A DNA stretch of 64,000 nt from Limnochorda sp. LNt (GTDB taxonomy: Bacteria > Bacillota > Limnochordia > Limnochordales > Geochordaceae): positions 2,046,001 through 2,110,000 of the forward strand of contig NZ_CP141614.1 in assembly GCF_035593265.1 (NCBI RefSeq), read 5' to 3'. The notes below the pieces were generated by a model that did not search any database, was not told the origin of the DNA, and saw nothing but the letters and a program-made list of their open reading frames with translations. Of the stretch, positions 17,170 to 25,689 are shown one piece after another (position 1 is the stretch's first letter; each line of letters begins with the position of its first letter). Position numbers and translations under genes: made by a program.

Positions 17170-18543
17170 GTGGTCAGTTGGTGGATCATCGGAACGGCTG
17201 CGGCCGTCTACCTCGTCGCCCGCTACGTCCGGGTCCGGGGCTTCCACCGGGAATTGAGTCAGGTCATCACGGTGTACCCGGACGCCAACGGCGTCTATCG
17301 GTATCTTGCCGACTATCACGAGCGGGCCCAACGATGGCGGCGGGCCCCCCTCGAGGCGGCCGCGGTCACCGGTATCACGGCATACGAGGCCATCTACGCG
17401 CTCTCCATGATCGACCCGGACGTCCTCGAGGCCGCCGAGCGCATCGGCGGGGACTTCTCGAGCTGGGCGCAGGTCGAGGCATGGCAGCGCTCCATCGAGG
17501 CGATGGAGCCCTCGGCCCGAGAAGGAGCGATCCGCCAGCTCGTCGGCTACACGGGCGAGATGAAGGTCGCCGCTCACCTGGTGGCGGACGGGCACGTGGT
17601 GGAGTTCCCCGAGGCGCCCAACCAGGCCGGGTACGACCTCCTGGTCGACGGCTCGCCTCTGCAGGTCAAGACGACGATCCATCCGTCTCTGGTGCGGGAG
17701 CATCTAAGCACCTATCCGGACATCCCGGTGGTCATACCCCAGGAGCTTCACGAACTGGCCGAAGCCCCGGGCGTCGTGGTCGACCACGACCTCTCTCACG
17801 CAGACGTGACCCAGTCGGTCAGGGAGACGCTCGAGGGGGTCGGTGACCTGGGCGGCTTGGCGGCGCATGTGCCGTGGATCACGCTGGCCGTTTCGGGGTT
17901 TAGAGAGGTCGTCCTGATGGCGCGGGGGTGGACGGACCTCGCCACTGCGTTGAAGAACGTTGGCATCGATGTCGCCGGCGTCGGCGTTGGCAGCACAGCG
18001 GGGGTGAAGGCGGGCCTCGCGCTCGGCTTCGTCCTGGGTGGGACGGTTGGCGCTGTCATCGGCGCTATCCTGGGGGCTCTAGGCGGAAGCACGCTCGGCA
18101 AGCGGCCGGCCAACTGGCTCAAGGCGCGTCGTGCGCGGGCTGCAGCCGAGCGCTTCCGGCGGGTCGTAGAGGAGACAGCCGAAGCCTATCTGGAGGCGTT
18201 GGCCGCTCACGTGGATGCACTCCGTCGCAGGCGACAAGCGATCTGGCGCACGGCACGGCCCTGGCTCGCTCGCCTGCTTTGGCCCCGCCGCCGGGACGTG
18301 GCGACGGCCTACGTCGCCCGACGTCTCCGGGTCAACGAGCGAGATGCTGGCCGGCTGTATCAGAGCCTGCAGCACTTGCTCCGCACATCCCAGGACCGGG
18401 CCAAGGCCGCCGCGGAGGTCCTGTTGCACTTCCACGAGCGCCCTGTCTACAGCGTCCGGCTGGCGGAGGCTTTCCGCCGCCTGCGCGAGGCCCGGGAGTC
18501 CCTGGTCGTGGAGCTGCGCAAGCTGGGGCGTGATGTGGCGTAG
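17170..18543 (+). CDS. Membrane protein with PD-(D/E)XK-like motif and glycine zipper
   Basis: A 457-residue protein of unrecognised family. GTG 17170 is chosen because GGAGGAGG lies 8 nt upstream, and the product then begins with a membrane helix (WWIIGTAAAVYLVARYV). Residues around 130-180 read GYTGEMKVAAHLVADGH, then NQAGYDLLVDGSPLQVK. The E...D...QxK spacing resembles the catalytic core of PD-(D/E)XK nucleases. Then comes a Gly-rich hydrophobic stretch (AGLALGFVLGGTVGAVIGAI), a glycine-zipper membrane segment, and about 170 residues of Arg-rich helices. A nuclease-like core tied to membrane-active segments suggests a defence effector or toxin; this is inference. It stands alone, just upstream of the flagellin gene. 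Confidence 0.65.
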   Translation: MVSWWIIGTAAAVYLVARYVRVRGFHRELSQVITVYPDANGVYRYLADYHERAQRWRRAPLEAAAVTGITAYEAIYALSMIDPDVLEAAERIGGDFSSWAQVEAWQRSIEAMEPSAREGAIRQLVGYTGEMKVAAHLVADGHVVEFPEAPNQAGYDLLVDGSPLQVKTTIHPSLVREHLSTYPDIPVVIPQELHELAEAPGVVVDHDLSHADVTQSVRETLEGVGDLGGLAAHVPWITLAVSGFREVVLMARGWTDLATALKNVGIDVAGVGVGSTAGVKAGLALGFVLGGTVGAVIGAILGALGGSTLGKRPANWLKARRARAAAERFRRVVEETAEAYLEALAAHVDALRRRRQAIWRTARPWLARLLWPRRRDVATAYVARRLRVNERDAGRLYQSLQHLLRTSQDRAKAAAEVLLHFHERPVYSVRLAEAFRRLREARESLVVELRKLGRDVA

Positions 18544-18601
18544 CGAGGCCATCCTCCCCCCTGGCCGGCTCCTGGTCCCGTCCGGACATAGGACTCCGAG
18601 C

Positions 18602-18634
18602 GGGGGCCTAAAGTCCCCCTCGTCCGGGCTCGAT
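18602..18634 (+). promoter_or_regulatory. Hairpin and possible sigma-D promoter upstream of flagellin
   Basis: GGGGG-CCTAAAGT-CCCCC forms a 5-bp stem. TAAA at 18609-18612 is followed after 15 nt by GCTCGAT, which loosely resembles the sigma-28/sigma-D flagellar promoter (TAAA-N15-GCCGATAA). The match to the -10 box is poor, so this is a weak call. Location about 70-100 bp upstream of the flagellin start is appropriate. Confidence 0.25.
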
Positions 18635-18704
18635 CTCGAGGAGGGGCAGCCACCTCACGGACGAGGATTCCGGCTCACGGACGGCGCGGCTGATGGGGCG
18701 TGCC

Positions 18705-19511
18705 GTGCGTATCTCCACCAATGCCATGGCACTGGGGGCGTGGGTCAACCTCGTCCAGACGACGTCGGGACTTTCCAAGACCCTTGAACGGCTCTCCTCG
18801 GGTCAGCGCATCAACCGGGCGGCTGACGACGCCGCCGGGCTCGCCATCTCGGAGAAGATGCGGGCCCAGATCCGCGGGCTCAACCAGGCCATTCGCAACG
18901 CCCAGGACGGCATCTCGCTGGTCCGGACCGCCGAGGGCGCCTTGCAGGAGTACCACGCCATCCTGCAGCGCATGCGTGAACTGTGCGTCCAGGCATCCAA
19001 CGACACGCTGACGGACCAGGACCGGGCGGCCCTCCAGGACGAGATCGACCAGCTCATCCGGGAGGCCCGCGCCATCGCCACATCCGCGGAGTTCAACCGG
19101 CACACCCTGCTGGACGGCAGCTTCCAGGGGCGCAAACTGCACATCGGGGCCAACGCCAACGCGAGCATGGTCGTCAACATCGCCAGCGCCCGCCCCGAAG
19201 ACGTGGGAGCGGCCTGGGGCGACGGCAAGGCCATCGACACCAGCCTCTTGAGCCTCACCAGCGGCGGGCTGGTCATCAACGGGGTCAGCATCGACCTGTC
19301 GGGGGCGCGCAGCGTTGGCGAGGTGGTGGCGCGCATCAACGCGCAGAGGGCCCAAACGGGGGTCATCGCCGCGCGGGCCGGGCGCACGGTGGTCAACCTC
19401 GGCTCGTACGTCGGGCTGGAGTTTTACACTTGCAGGCCTCGTTGGGGCACCTCGATGCGATCAAAGCCCGTCATGACGCGCAGGCGCTCCCGAAAAACGC
19501 CACGAGTGTAA
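18705..19511 (+). pseudogene. Flagellin, truncated (C-terminal D1/D0 lost)
   Basis: The N-terminus VRISTNAMALGAWVNLVQT, with LERLSSGQRINRAADDAAG and AISEKMRAQIRGLNQAIRNA, is a canonical flagellin D0/D1 domain. The family normally starts MRIxTN, so GTG 18705 is favoured over ATG 18693. Homology runs to about residue 240 (GRTVVNLGSYVGLEFY, near 19427). The frame then runs into about 80 bp of unrelated sequence ending KTPRV just before an IS1634-family element. The C-terminal D1/D0 helices needed for polymerisation and export are absent, so this copy cannot build a filament. Whether another flagellin gene exists outside the window is unknown. Confidence 0.85.
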
Positions 19512-19584
19512 TGCTACGTTCGAGGCATGAAGTGGCGCCCAAGTATTGACACGGCCGGTGTAGATGGCCCATCATGAGAGTGTC

Positions 19585-20839
19585 ATGTTCGTCCGGATCA
19601 ACCAGCAGCGCAACAAGGACGGCTCGGTGCGCGAGTACCTGCAGGTCATCGAGGCCATCCGGGTGGATGGCAAGCCCCGCCAGCGGGTCATCGCCACCCT
19701 CGGCCGCTGGGACCAGCCCCAGGGCCGGGCCCGGGTCGATGCCATCCTGGAGGCCCTCAGCCAGTTTGCCGACAAGCTCACCGTCCTCAACCTCCAGAAG
19801 GACCTCAAGGGCGAAGGGGGACTGACGTGGGGGCCGGTGCTGGTCTTCCGGCGGCTGTGGGAGGAGCTGGGCTTGGCGCGGCTTTGGGGATGGCTTTGGG
19901 AGGAGACGAAGGTCGAGTTCGACCTGCCCGAGGCCGTCTTCGCCATGGTGCTCAACCGCCTGCTGGATCCCGCCTCCCGCAAAAGCCTCGTCGACGAGTG
20001 GCTGCCTACCCTCTGGGAGCCCCGATTCGAGAGCCTGAAGCTGCACCACTTCTACCGGGCGCTCACGTACGTGCATCGCTTCGCCCACCGCGTCGAGGAC
20101 TTCTTGTTTGCCCGCTTCACCGACCTGTTCAACCAGGACCTGGAGCTCGTCCTCTGGGACACGACGACGGTGCGCTTCGAAGGCCGAGGTCCCGAGAAGC
20201 TGGCGCAGTACGGCAACGCCAAAGATAAGCGCACCGACCGGCGGCAGATGGTGGTGGGGGTGCTGCTGACGCGGGATGGGTGGCCGTTGGCCCACGCCGT
20301 GTACCCGGGCAACCTCAACGACGTGAAGGCCACGCTGGCCATCATCGGGCAGCTCAAGCGCCGGTTTGCCTTCCGGAAGGTCCTCTTCGTGGCGGACCGG
20401 GGCGCCGTGGGCAAGCGCACGCTGAAGGCGCTGGAGCAGGCGGGCTTCGAGTATATCGTGGGCATGCGCATGCGGCGGGTCCGGGTGGTGCGGGACGAGG
20501 TGGTGGGCTGCCCCGGGCGCTACCGGGTGGTGAGCCCGACGTTGCAGGTCAAAGAGGTGATCCGCCAGGGCCGTCGCTACATCCTGGCCTACAACCCCGA
20601 GGCGGCCGAACACGACCGGCAGGTTCGCGAGGAAGTGGTGGCCCGCCTGCGGCAGGTTCTGAAGGAGGGGAGCGCGGGCGATCTCATCCGCCACAGCCGG
20701 TACCGGCGCTACCTCAAGGTGCACCGGGAGGCCATCGAGCTCAACGAGGCGGCCATCGAGGCGGATGCCCGCTACGACGGCAAGTTCGTGGTGCTGACCA
20801 ACACGGACCGGGACGCCGCCGAGGTGGCCCAGGCCTACC
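19585..20839 (+). pseudogene. IS1634-family transposase, 5' part (split)
   Basis: ATG 19585 opens MFVRINQQRNKDGSVREYLQ, a standard IS1634-type start. The frame continues through the first catalytic Asp (LVLWDTTTVRFEG), the second (VLFVADRGAVGKRTLKAL) and a Lys/Arg-rich region to DRDAAEVAQAY. There the frame is cut by the IS110 insertion; the catalytic Glu-containing end (LWRVERAFRDLKS) resumes at 22535. Without the insertion it would encode about 530 residues, the family norm. As it stands it cannot make an active DDE transposase. Confidence 0.85.
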
Positions 20840-21235
20840 CCCATGATCCCCCGTCAAGACCTTTCCTCAAAGTAAGTCTTCAAGTTCACGCTGAGGCTGC
20901 GAGAGCCCCGCGCGTGGCTCGGCTGGCGTTTCCTCCGGACGACGCGGGGCGGTCCAGGATGCGTCCGACTCGATCCGCGAGCCAGGCCATCACCTGCGCG
21001 GTAGGATACGGCACCGCGTTCTGGTCGAGCACCGACACCCATGATCCCCCGTCAAGACCTTTCCTCAAAGTAAGTCTTCAAGTTCACGCTGAGGCTGCGA
21101 GAGCCCCGCGCGTGGCTCGGCTGGCGTTTCCTCCGGACGACGCGGGGCGGTCCAGGATGCGTCCGACTCGATCCGCGAGCCAGGCCATCACCTGCGCGGT
21201 AGGATACGGCACCGCGTTCTGGTCGAGCACCGACA
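20840..21235. repeat. 198-bp perfect tandem duplication
   Basis: 20840-21037 is repeated exactly as 21038-21235, beginning CCCATGATCCCCC and ending GTCGAGCACCGACA. The unit covers the 3' end of the IS110 element, including the last about 50 codons of its transposase. It is a multiple of three in length. Because the two copies appear identical, the duplication is recent. Confidence 0.95.
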
Positions 21236-22260
21236 GCTTGGCCGCGTAGCGCTCGGGGCGGATGCCGGCAAACAGCTGACCCGTGCGCCACAGCGTCCAG
21301 GCAATCCGAGCCAGCTTAGCCGCCACGGCCACCACGGCCACTTGGTGCCCCTTGGTGGCCCGCAGGCGCAGGTAAAACGTCCGCAACGCCGGTGGCCCAT
21401 GGCGAGCAGCCATGGCGGCGGCCTCCACCAGCGCCCAGCGCAACACGGCCGGGCCTTCCTTGCTGATGCCGCCCCGCCGATTCACCGTGCCCGATTGTGT
21501 CACCCGCGGTGCGAGCCCCGCGTAGCTGACGACGTGCTTGCCCGAGGCAAAGCGCCAGGGGTCGCCCACGTACGCGTAGTACGTGGCCGCCGCGACGATG
21601 TGAAAACCCACGATGGACAACAGCTGCCGTACCGGCCGGCAGTGCCGGACCCGCTGGGCGATGTCCCGCTCCACGGCCCGCAGGTGCTCGGTAGTGGAGC
21701 GCAACTGCTCCAGCGCCACCGCCAGCCACACCCGCTCCCCCTCGGGAAGCGAAAGCCTCCACAGCTGCTCTAGGTGGCGGCGGGCCCGCCACAGCCCCCG
21801 GGGAGCCCGGTAGCCGTGGCGCAGCAGCACGGCCCGGATTTGGTTCTTCCACCGGCTGCGCTGCTCCACCAGCTGGCGACGTAAATTCACCAGCGCCCGA
21901 AGCTCCCGGATGGCCGCCGGCGGCACCCACACCCGGGCAAGGTCCCCAGCGCCAGCCGCTCGGCCAAGAGCTTCGCGTCGTCCCGGTCCGTCTTGCGCTT
22001 GCGCGAGCCCAGCCGGCGCATCACCCGGGCGTCCACCACCACCACTTGCCCGGCCCGGTCGGCCAAGATATCGTAAACCGGAAGGCGCCGCTGCTCACCT
22101 CGAGCGCCACGGCATCCTCGGGGCCGAGCCGTGCAACGAAGTCGGCCCGACCTTCGGCCGTGTTGGGGAAGCGCAGGCGCCTTCCCTCGCCCTGGCCGGC
22201 TTCCAGCAGGTGCGCATAGCAGTAGTCCCGATGCACGTCCAGCCCGATGTAGCGTCGCAT
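21084..22260 (-). pseudogene. IS110-family DEDD transposase, frameshifted
   Basis: The start MRRYIGLDVHRDYCYAHLLE at 22260 gives the first Asp of the RuvC-like DEDD domain. GPEDAVALEVSSGAFR follows in the same frame. VYDILADRAGQVVVVDARVM and KTDRDDAKLLAERLALG lie in a second frame. The long C-terminal Transposase_20 part (IRELRALVNLRRQLVEQRSR, then SIVGFHIVAAATYYAYVG, then YAGLAPRVTQSG) lies in a third. Two frameshifts, near 22080 and 21930, therefore break a protein of about 390 residues. The conserved Ser region of the C-terminal domain (GGISKEGPAVLRWALVEAA) is intact. Confidence 0.85.
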
Positions 22261-22530
22261 TGCCGACCCCCTGCTGCGTGGTGTCGCAAGCGCAGGTCCG
22301 GTGGGGATGGCCAAACGGCATACACCCATTCGGGTTTCCTGGCAGCGGCCAGGCCCAGTTGGGCGGTTGGCGCAGGGCGGGCCCGAATCCAAACAAGACA
22401 CGGGCTCGAAGCCCAGTAGGTCAAACGGACCCGCCCTGCCCTGCGCTTGCCCCCCCACCCCGCCCAACGGCGGGGAAACTTCGCAAACTTCCGTCGCTAC
22501 CCTGCCGTGGACTACCGGCCAGGGGGATCA
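22261..22530 (-). ncRNA. Candidate bridge RNA region of the IS110 element
   Basis: About 270 bp of non-coding sequence lies upstream of the transposase start, as in IS110-group elements whose left end encodes the bridge RNA that pairs with target and donor DNA. The region is rich in inverted repeats. One long imperfect stem pairs 22370-22383 (GCGCAGGGCGGGCC) with about 22428-22446. Inside it is GGGCT-CGA-AGCCC at 22401-22413, and a further stem (CTGGC-AGC-GGCCAG) lies near 22339-22352. The class assignment is established knowledge of the family; structure and guide loops are inference by eye. Confidence 0.4.
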
Positions 22531-22534
22531 TACC

Positions 22535-22879
22535 CACAAGACGCTGTGGCGGGTCGAGCGGGCCTTCCGGGACCTCAAGAGCTCCCTGGAGATCCGGCCG
22601 GTCTACGTGTGGACCGACGAGCACGTGCGGGGTCACGTGGCCGTTTGCTTCCTCGCCTTCGTCCTGGAGTCGTACCTGCGCCACAAGCTGGGGGAGACGG
22701 TCTCCTACCGCGAGGCTTTGACGGATCTGGAGAAGCTGAAGGCGGTGCCGCTGCAAATCAAGGACAAGCGCTACCTGCTGCGCACGGAGCTGGAGGGCAC
22801 CGCGTCGACCGTCTTCCGCATCCTGGGCATCCGGCCACCCAACCGGGTCGAAGAGCTGCCCTCGACCCCTGCCGCGTAG
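22535..22879 (+). pseudogene. IS1634-family transposase, 3' part (split)
   Basis: The frame resumes at KTLWRVERAFRDLKSSLEIR, which supplies the catalytic Glu of the DDE triad. It continues VYVWTDEHVRGHVAVCFLAF, LESYLRHKLGETV and TASTVFRILGIRPP to a stop at 22879. It joins cleanly in register with the 5' part ending at 20839 once the IS110 block is removed. There is no ribosome site or start of its own. Confidence 0.85.
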
Positions 22880-22958
22880 TGGTACGCCCGCCCCGCGTCC
22901 TCACCAAATCTCGTCGTTACGGGGAAATCACAAAGCGAGGTGTCAAACTCCAGTCGAA

Positions 22959-24643
22959 GAGAGCTCTGAAAAAGTCCACCGTTTCGGGCGGGGCGGAAAC
23001 AGGGAGGATTCCCCACCGGACCGAAGTCTCCTCCCGAGGCCACGATGCAGGAGGCAGGACGATGCTGCGAAGGACCGAGGCCCAGCGCAACTTCTTCGAC
23101 GACGCGATCTTCGGCCGCATGATCCCGCCCGACCACCCGCTGGTGGCCATCGACCAGGCGGTGGACTTCTCCTTCATCCACGACGAGGTCAAGGCCCTCT
23201 ACTCCCCCGACCAGGGCCGGCCCAGCTATCCGCCCGAGACGCTGTTTCGGGCGCTGGTCCTGGGGATTTGGGCGAATCTGTCCGATGTCCAGGTGGCCCA
23301 GCAGCTGCGTTTCAACGTGTTGTTCCGGTGGTTTTGCCGCATCGGCTGGGACGACCCGGTGCCCGACGATACGACGCTGGTGGTCTTTCGCCGCAGGCTC
23401 AAGGCGTCGGGGGTGTACGAGCGGCTGCTGGACCGGGTGGTGGAGCAGGCGAAGGCCAAGGGCCTGGGTCGGGGCCGGTGGATGATCGTGGACGGGACCA
23501 AGGTGGTCGCGGACGTGGCCATCCGCAACCAGCTGGAGCTGGTGCGGGAAGGCCGGAAGCGCCTGGTGCGGGCCCTGCAGCGGATCCAGCCGGAGCGGGC
23601 CGCGAAGGTGCGCGCCCTGGCCGAGCCGCTTCCCGACGCCGACTACCCCGACCGGGAGGCGCTGTTGGCGGCGGAGAGCGCCTGCGGCGAAGCCCTCTTG
23701 AATGAGCTGGAGGACGTGCCAGAGCCGGAGGTCCGGCGCCTGGCGGCCCAGTACCGGGCGATCTTGAAAGGGGAGGGCATGGCCAGCTTCACGGACCCCG
23801 AGGCGCGGTGGGGCTTTCAGAAGAAGGGGGAGGCGTTCCTCGGCTACAAGGTGGTGGCCAGCTGCGATGAGGACGGCCTGGTGACGGCGGTGACGGTGGC
23901 GGCAGGCAATGAGAGCGAGCTGGCCCAGGTCGAGCGGCTGCGGGCGGCCTGGAAGCGCCTGCGCCTGCGGCCCCGGGCCGTGGCGGCGGACAAGGCCTAC
24001 GATGCCTCTACGCTGCGCCAGCAGCTGCAGGACGAGGCGGTGCGCATCTACACCCCGCGCAAGTACCGGCGCTCGACGCTGCCGTCGGGCTTTCGCTACG
24101 AGGCCAAGGCCGACCGGGTGATCTGCCCGGCCGGGGCGATGGGCCGGCCCACCCCGCATCCCCAAGGTGGCTTCGTCTACGTCTTCTCCCAGCGGACCTG
24201 CCAGCGCTGCAGCCTGAAGGCCGCATGCTTGAAAGACGGTCGCCAGCGCCAGCGCGTCTACCTCCAGCCGGACAAGGATCGGACCCGCCCCAAGGGGATT
24301 CGCCTCGCCATGCGGGTGCGCAAGGTCATCGAGCGGGTCTTCGCCGAGGCGAAGAAGTGGCACCACCTGGGCCGTGCGCGCTACCGGGGCCGGCTGGGGG
24401 TGGCCTTCCAGGCCGTGATGACCTTCCTGGTGATCAATACGAAGCGAATGGCGGCCTGGAGCGGGGTCGATCGGGCATGGCAGGGGGTCTGAGGCGGGGA
24501 ATCGCCCGGACTCCGCGTCCAGCGTGGCCCTCGGCGGGCGCGTAGTGGCACGTTTTCTTCCATGCCTTCCCAATGCCGGCCGGCCTCCTGCCTCAACCTT
24601 CGCCAGCTTTTTCAGAGGTCTCGCCGGGTTTTTCAGAGCTCTC
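22959..24643 (+). mobile_element. IS1182-family element with 15-bp terminal inverted repeats
   Basis: GAGAGCTCTGAAAAA at 22959-22973 is matched by its exact reverse complement TTTTTCAGAGCTCTC at 24629-24643. The inner edge of the right end has a second near-copy (TTTTTCAGAGGTCTC, about 24609). A single intact transposase gene fills the element. It landed between the IS1634 end and a xylulokinase relic. No convincing target duplication was seen, which may reflect later rearrangement. Confidence 0.85.
23062..24492 (+). CDS. IS1182-family transposase
   Basis: A 476-residue DDE transposase of the IS5/IS1182 group. The N-terminus MLRRTEAQRNFFDDAIFGRM leads into a DUF772-type domain (PSYPPETLFRALVLGIWANL, then WDDPVPDDTTLVVFRRRL). 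The first catalytic Asp is in WMIVDGTKVVADV, the second in RAVAADKAYDASTLRQ, and the Glu in VRKVIERVFAEAKKWH. A Cys cluster (CQRCSLKAAC) precedes the Glu region, as in this family. The start has AGGAGG 8 nt upstream. No frameshift or stop is seen, so it may be active. Confidence 0.92.
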   Translation: MLRRTEAQRNFFDDAIFGRMIPPDHPLVAIDQAVDFSFIHDEVKALYSPDQGRPSYPPETLFRALVLGIWANLSDVQVAQQLRFNVLFRWFCRIGWDDPVPDDTTLVVFRRRLKASGVYERLLDRVVEQAKAKGLGRGRWMIVDGTKVVADVAIRNQLELVREGRKRLVRALQRIQPERAAKVRALAEPLPDADYPDREALLAAESACGEALLNELEDVPEPEVRRLAAQYRAILKGEGMASFTDPEARWGFQKKGEAFLGYKVVASCDEDGLVTAVTVAAGNESELAQVERLRAAWKRLRLRPRAVAADKAYDASTLRQQLQDEAVRIYTPRKYRRSTLPSGFRYEAKADRVICPAGAMGRPTPHPQGGFVYVFSQRTCQRCSLKAACLKDGRQRQRVYLQPDKDRTRPKGIRLAMRVRKVIERVFAEAKKWHHLGRARYRGRLGVAFQAVMTFLVINTKRMAAWSGVDRAWQGV

Positions 24644-24671
24644 GTCCGACGGGTGGCGCCCTCCCTGGAAG

Positions 24672-25645
24672 GTGACGACGGTGAACGGACGCTCCCTCGC
24701 AGTCGCTCTGGACCTGGGGCAGTCCTCGGTCAAGGCCATCGCCATCGACCCCGGGGGCACGGTGCGGGCACGGGCGACGGTGCCTTATCCCTCCGCGACG
24801 CCCCATCGAGGCTGGGTCGAGCAGGGGCCCGACGACTGGTGGGCGGCTGCGTGCGCAGCCATCCGGGAGTGCTGGGCGCAGCTCGAACGCGAAGGGCTCG
24901 GCCTCGCCGCGGGCAGGTGGTGACCTCCGTCGCCGGCCTCCACGAGACGCTCTTCGGCCAGATGACTTTTCATCCTCAGGCGGAACCGCGTGCGCTGTAC
25001 TGCATGGGCTCCCACTTCACCGGGGGCCTGGCCATGGCCTGGCTGGCCCAGGCGCTGGCCCCTTCTGGCGTGCCGGGGGAGGCTGCCGTCGCATCCGCCA
25101 TCCCCTTCGAGGAGCTCGAGGCCGAGGCGGCGAGCTGCCCTCCGGGAACCGAGGGCGTACTGTGGCTGCCCTTCCTGGTCGGAGGCGGCACCCCGGGGTT
25201 CGACCCGGCTTTGGCCGCTGCTTGGCTGGGGCTGAGGTCGGGCCACTGGCGGCCGCATCTGGTGCGCTCCGTCATGGAGGGGGTCGCCTTCAACCTGCGG
25301 GAGTCGGTGGAGTTGCTCCAACAGGCCGCTGTGCCCGTGGAGACCATCCGTGTGGGAGCAGGCGGGCTGCGCAGCCCTCTGTGGCGCAACATCGTAGCCG
25401 GTGTGTTGGGGCGGCCGCTTCAGTGCGTGGAGGTCGGTGATGTATCCGCTTTGGGCGCCGCGCTCATGGCCGGCGTCGGGGCGGGATGGTGGCCAAGCCT
25501 GGCAGAAGCGAGTCGAGCGGCTGTGCGCCTGGGGCCCATCGTCGAGCCGCCTGCCGACTGGGTGGCCGCTCACGAACCTCTCTTTCGATCCTACCGTCAG
25601 GCCGTCCGGCATGAGGACGCCGTTCACCACGCCAACCCGACGTAA
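24672..25645 (+). pseudogene. FGGY carbohydrate kinase (xylulokinase-like), internal deletion
   Basis: GTG 24672 opens VTTVNGRSLAVALDLGQSSV, the ATP-binding start of FGGY kinases, and continues to about residue 75 before a frameshift near 24915. A second frame resumes at VTSVAGLHETLFGQMTF and contains GVLWLPFLVGGGTPGFDPAL, VRSVMEGVAFNLRESVELL and GAGGLRSPLWRNIVAGVLGR, which form the C-terminal half. Roughly 170-200 residues of the middle, including the sugar-binding SGQMHG-type region, are missing. Family members have about 500 residues. It is dead, and lies next to a ROK regulator relic. Confidence 0.8.
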
Positions 25646-25689
25646 GCGAGGCGTCAAAGGCCGGAGATGGTCCAAGGCCGGCGCCATCC

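Larger units (their letters stand above)
20840..22534 (-). mobile_element. IS110-family element nested in IS1634
   Basis: This block splits the IS1634 transposase between codons for AQAY and HKTLWRVE. The left edge reads ATGATCCCCC and the right edge is the reverse complement GGGGGATCAT, giving a 10-bp imperfectly placed inverted repeat near the ends. Inside are the broken DEDD transposase (minus strand), a long non-coding 5' end of about 270 bp and a tandem duplication at the 3' end. The exact borders are uncertain by a few bases because IS110 elements often make no target duplication. Confidence 0.75.
19546..22946 (+). mobile_element. IS1634-family element, interrupted by an IS110-family element
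   Basis: The outer element carries the split transposase (19585-20839 and 22535-22879). TTGACAC at 19546-19552 before the gene and GTGTCAA at 22940-22946 after it are candidate terminal inverted repeats. The true ends could extend a few bases further, and no target duplication was identified. It sits directly after the broken flagellin gene and is followed within 13 bp by an IS1182-family element, so three insertions are stacked here. Confidence 0.65.

Noticed and set aside
20840-21235. Tandem repeat as a possible CRISPR or satellite array
   Set aside because: Only two 198-bp units, lying inside coding DNA of an IS110 transposase, with no spacers. It is a simple duplication.
22771-24573. 600-codon open frame on the minus strand
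   Set aside because: Antisense shadow of the IS1182 transposase. The His/Leu/Arg/Gly-rich translation is typical of reverse frames in GC-rich genes.
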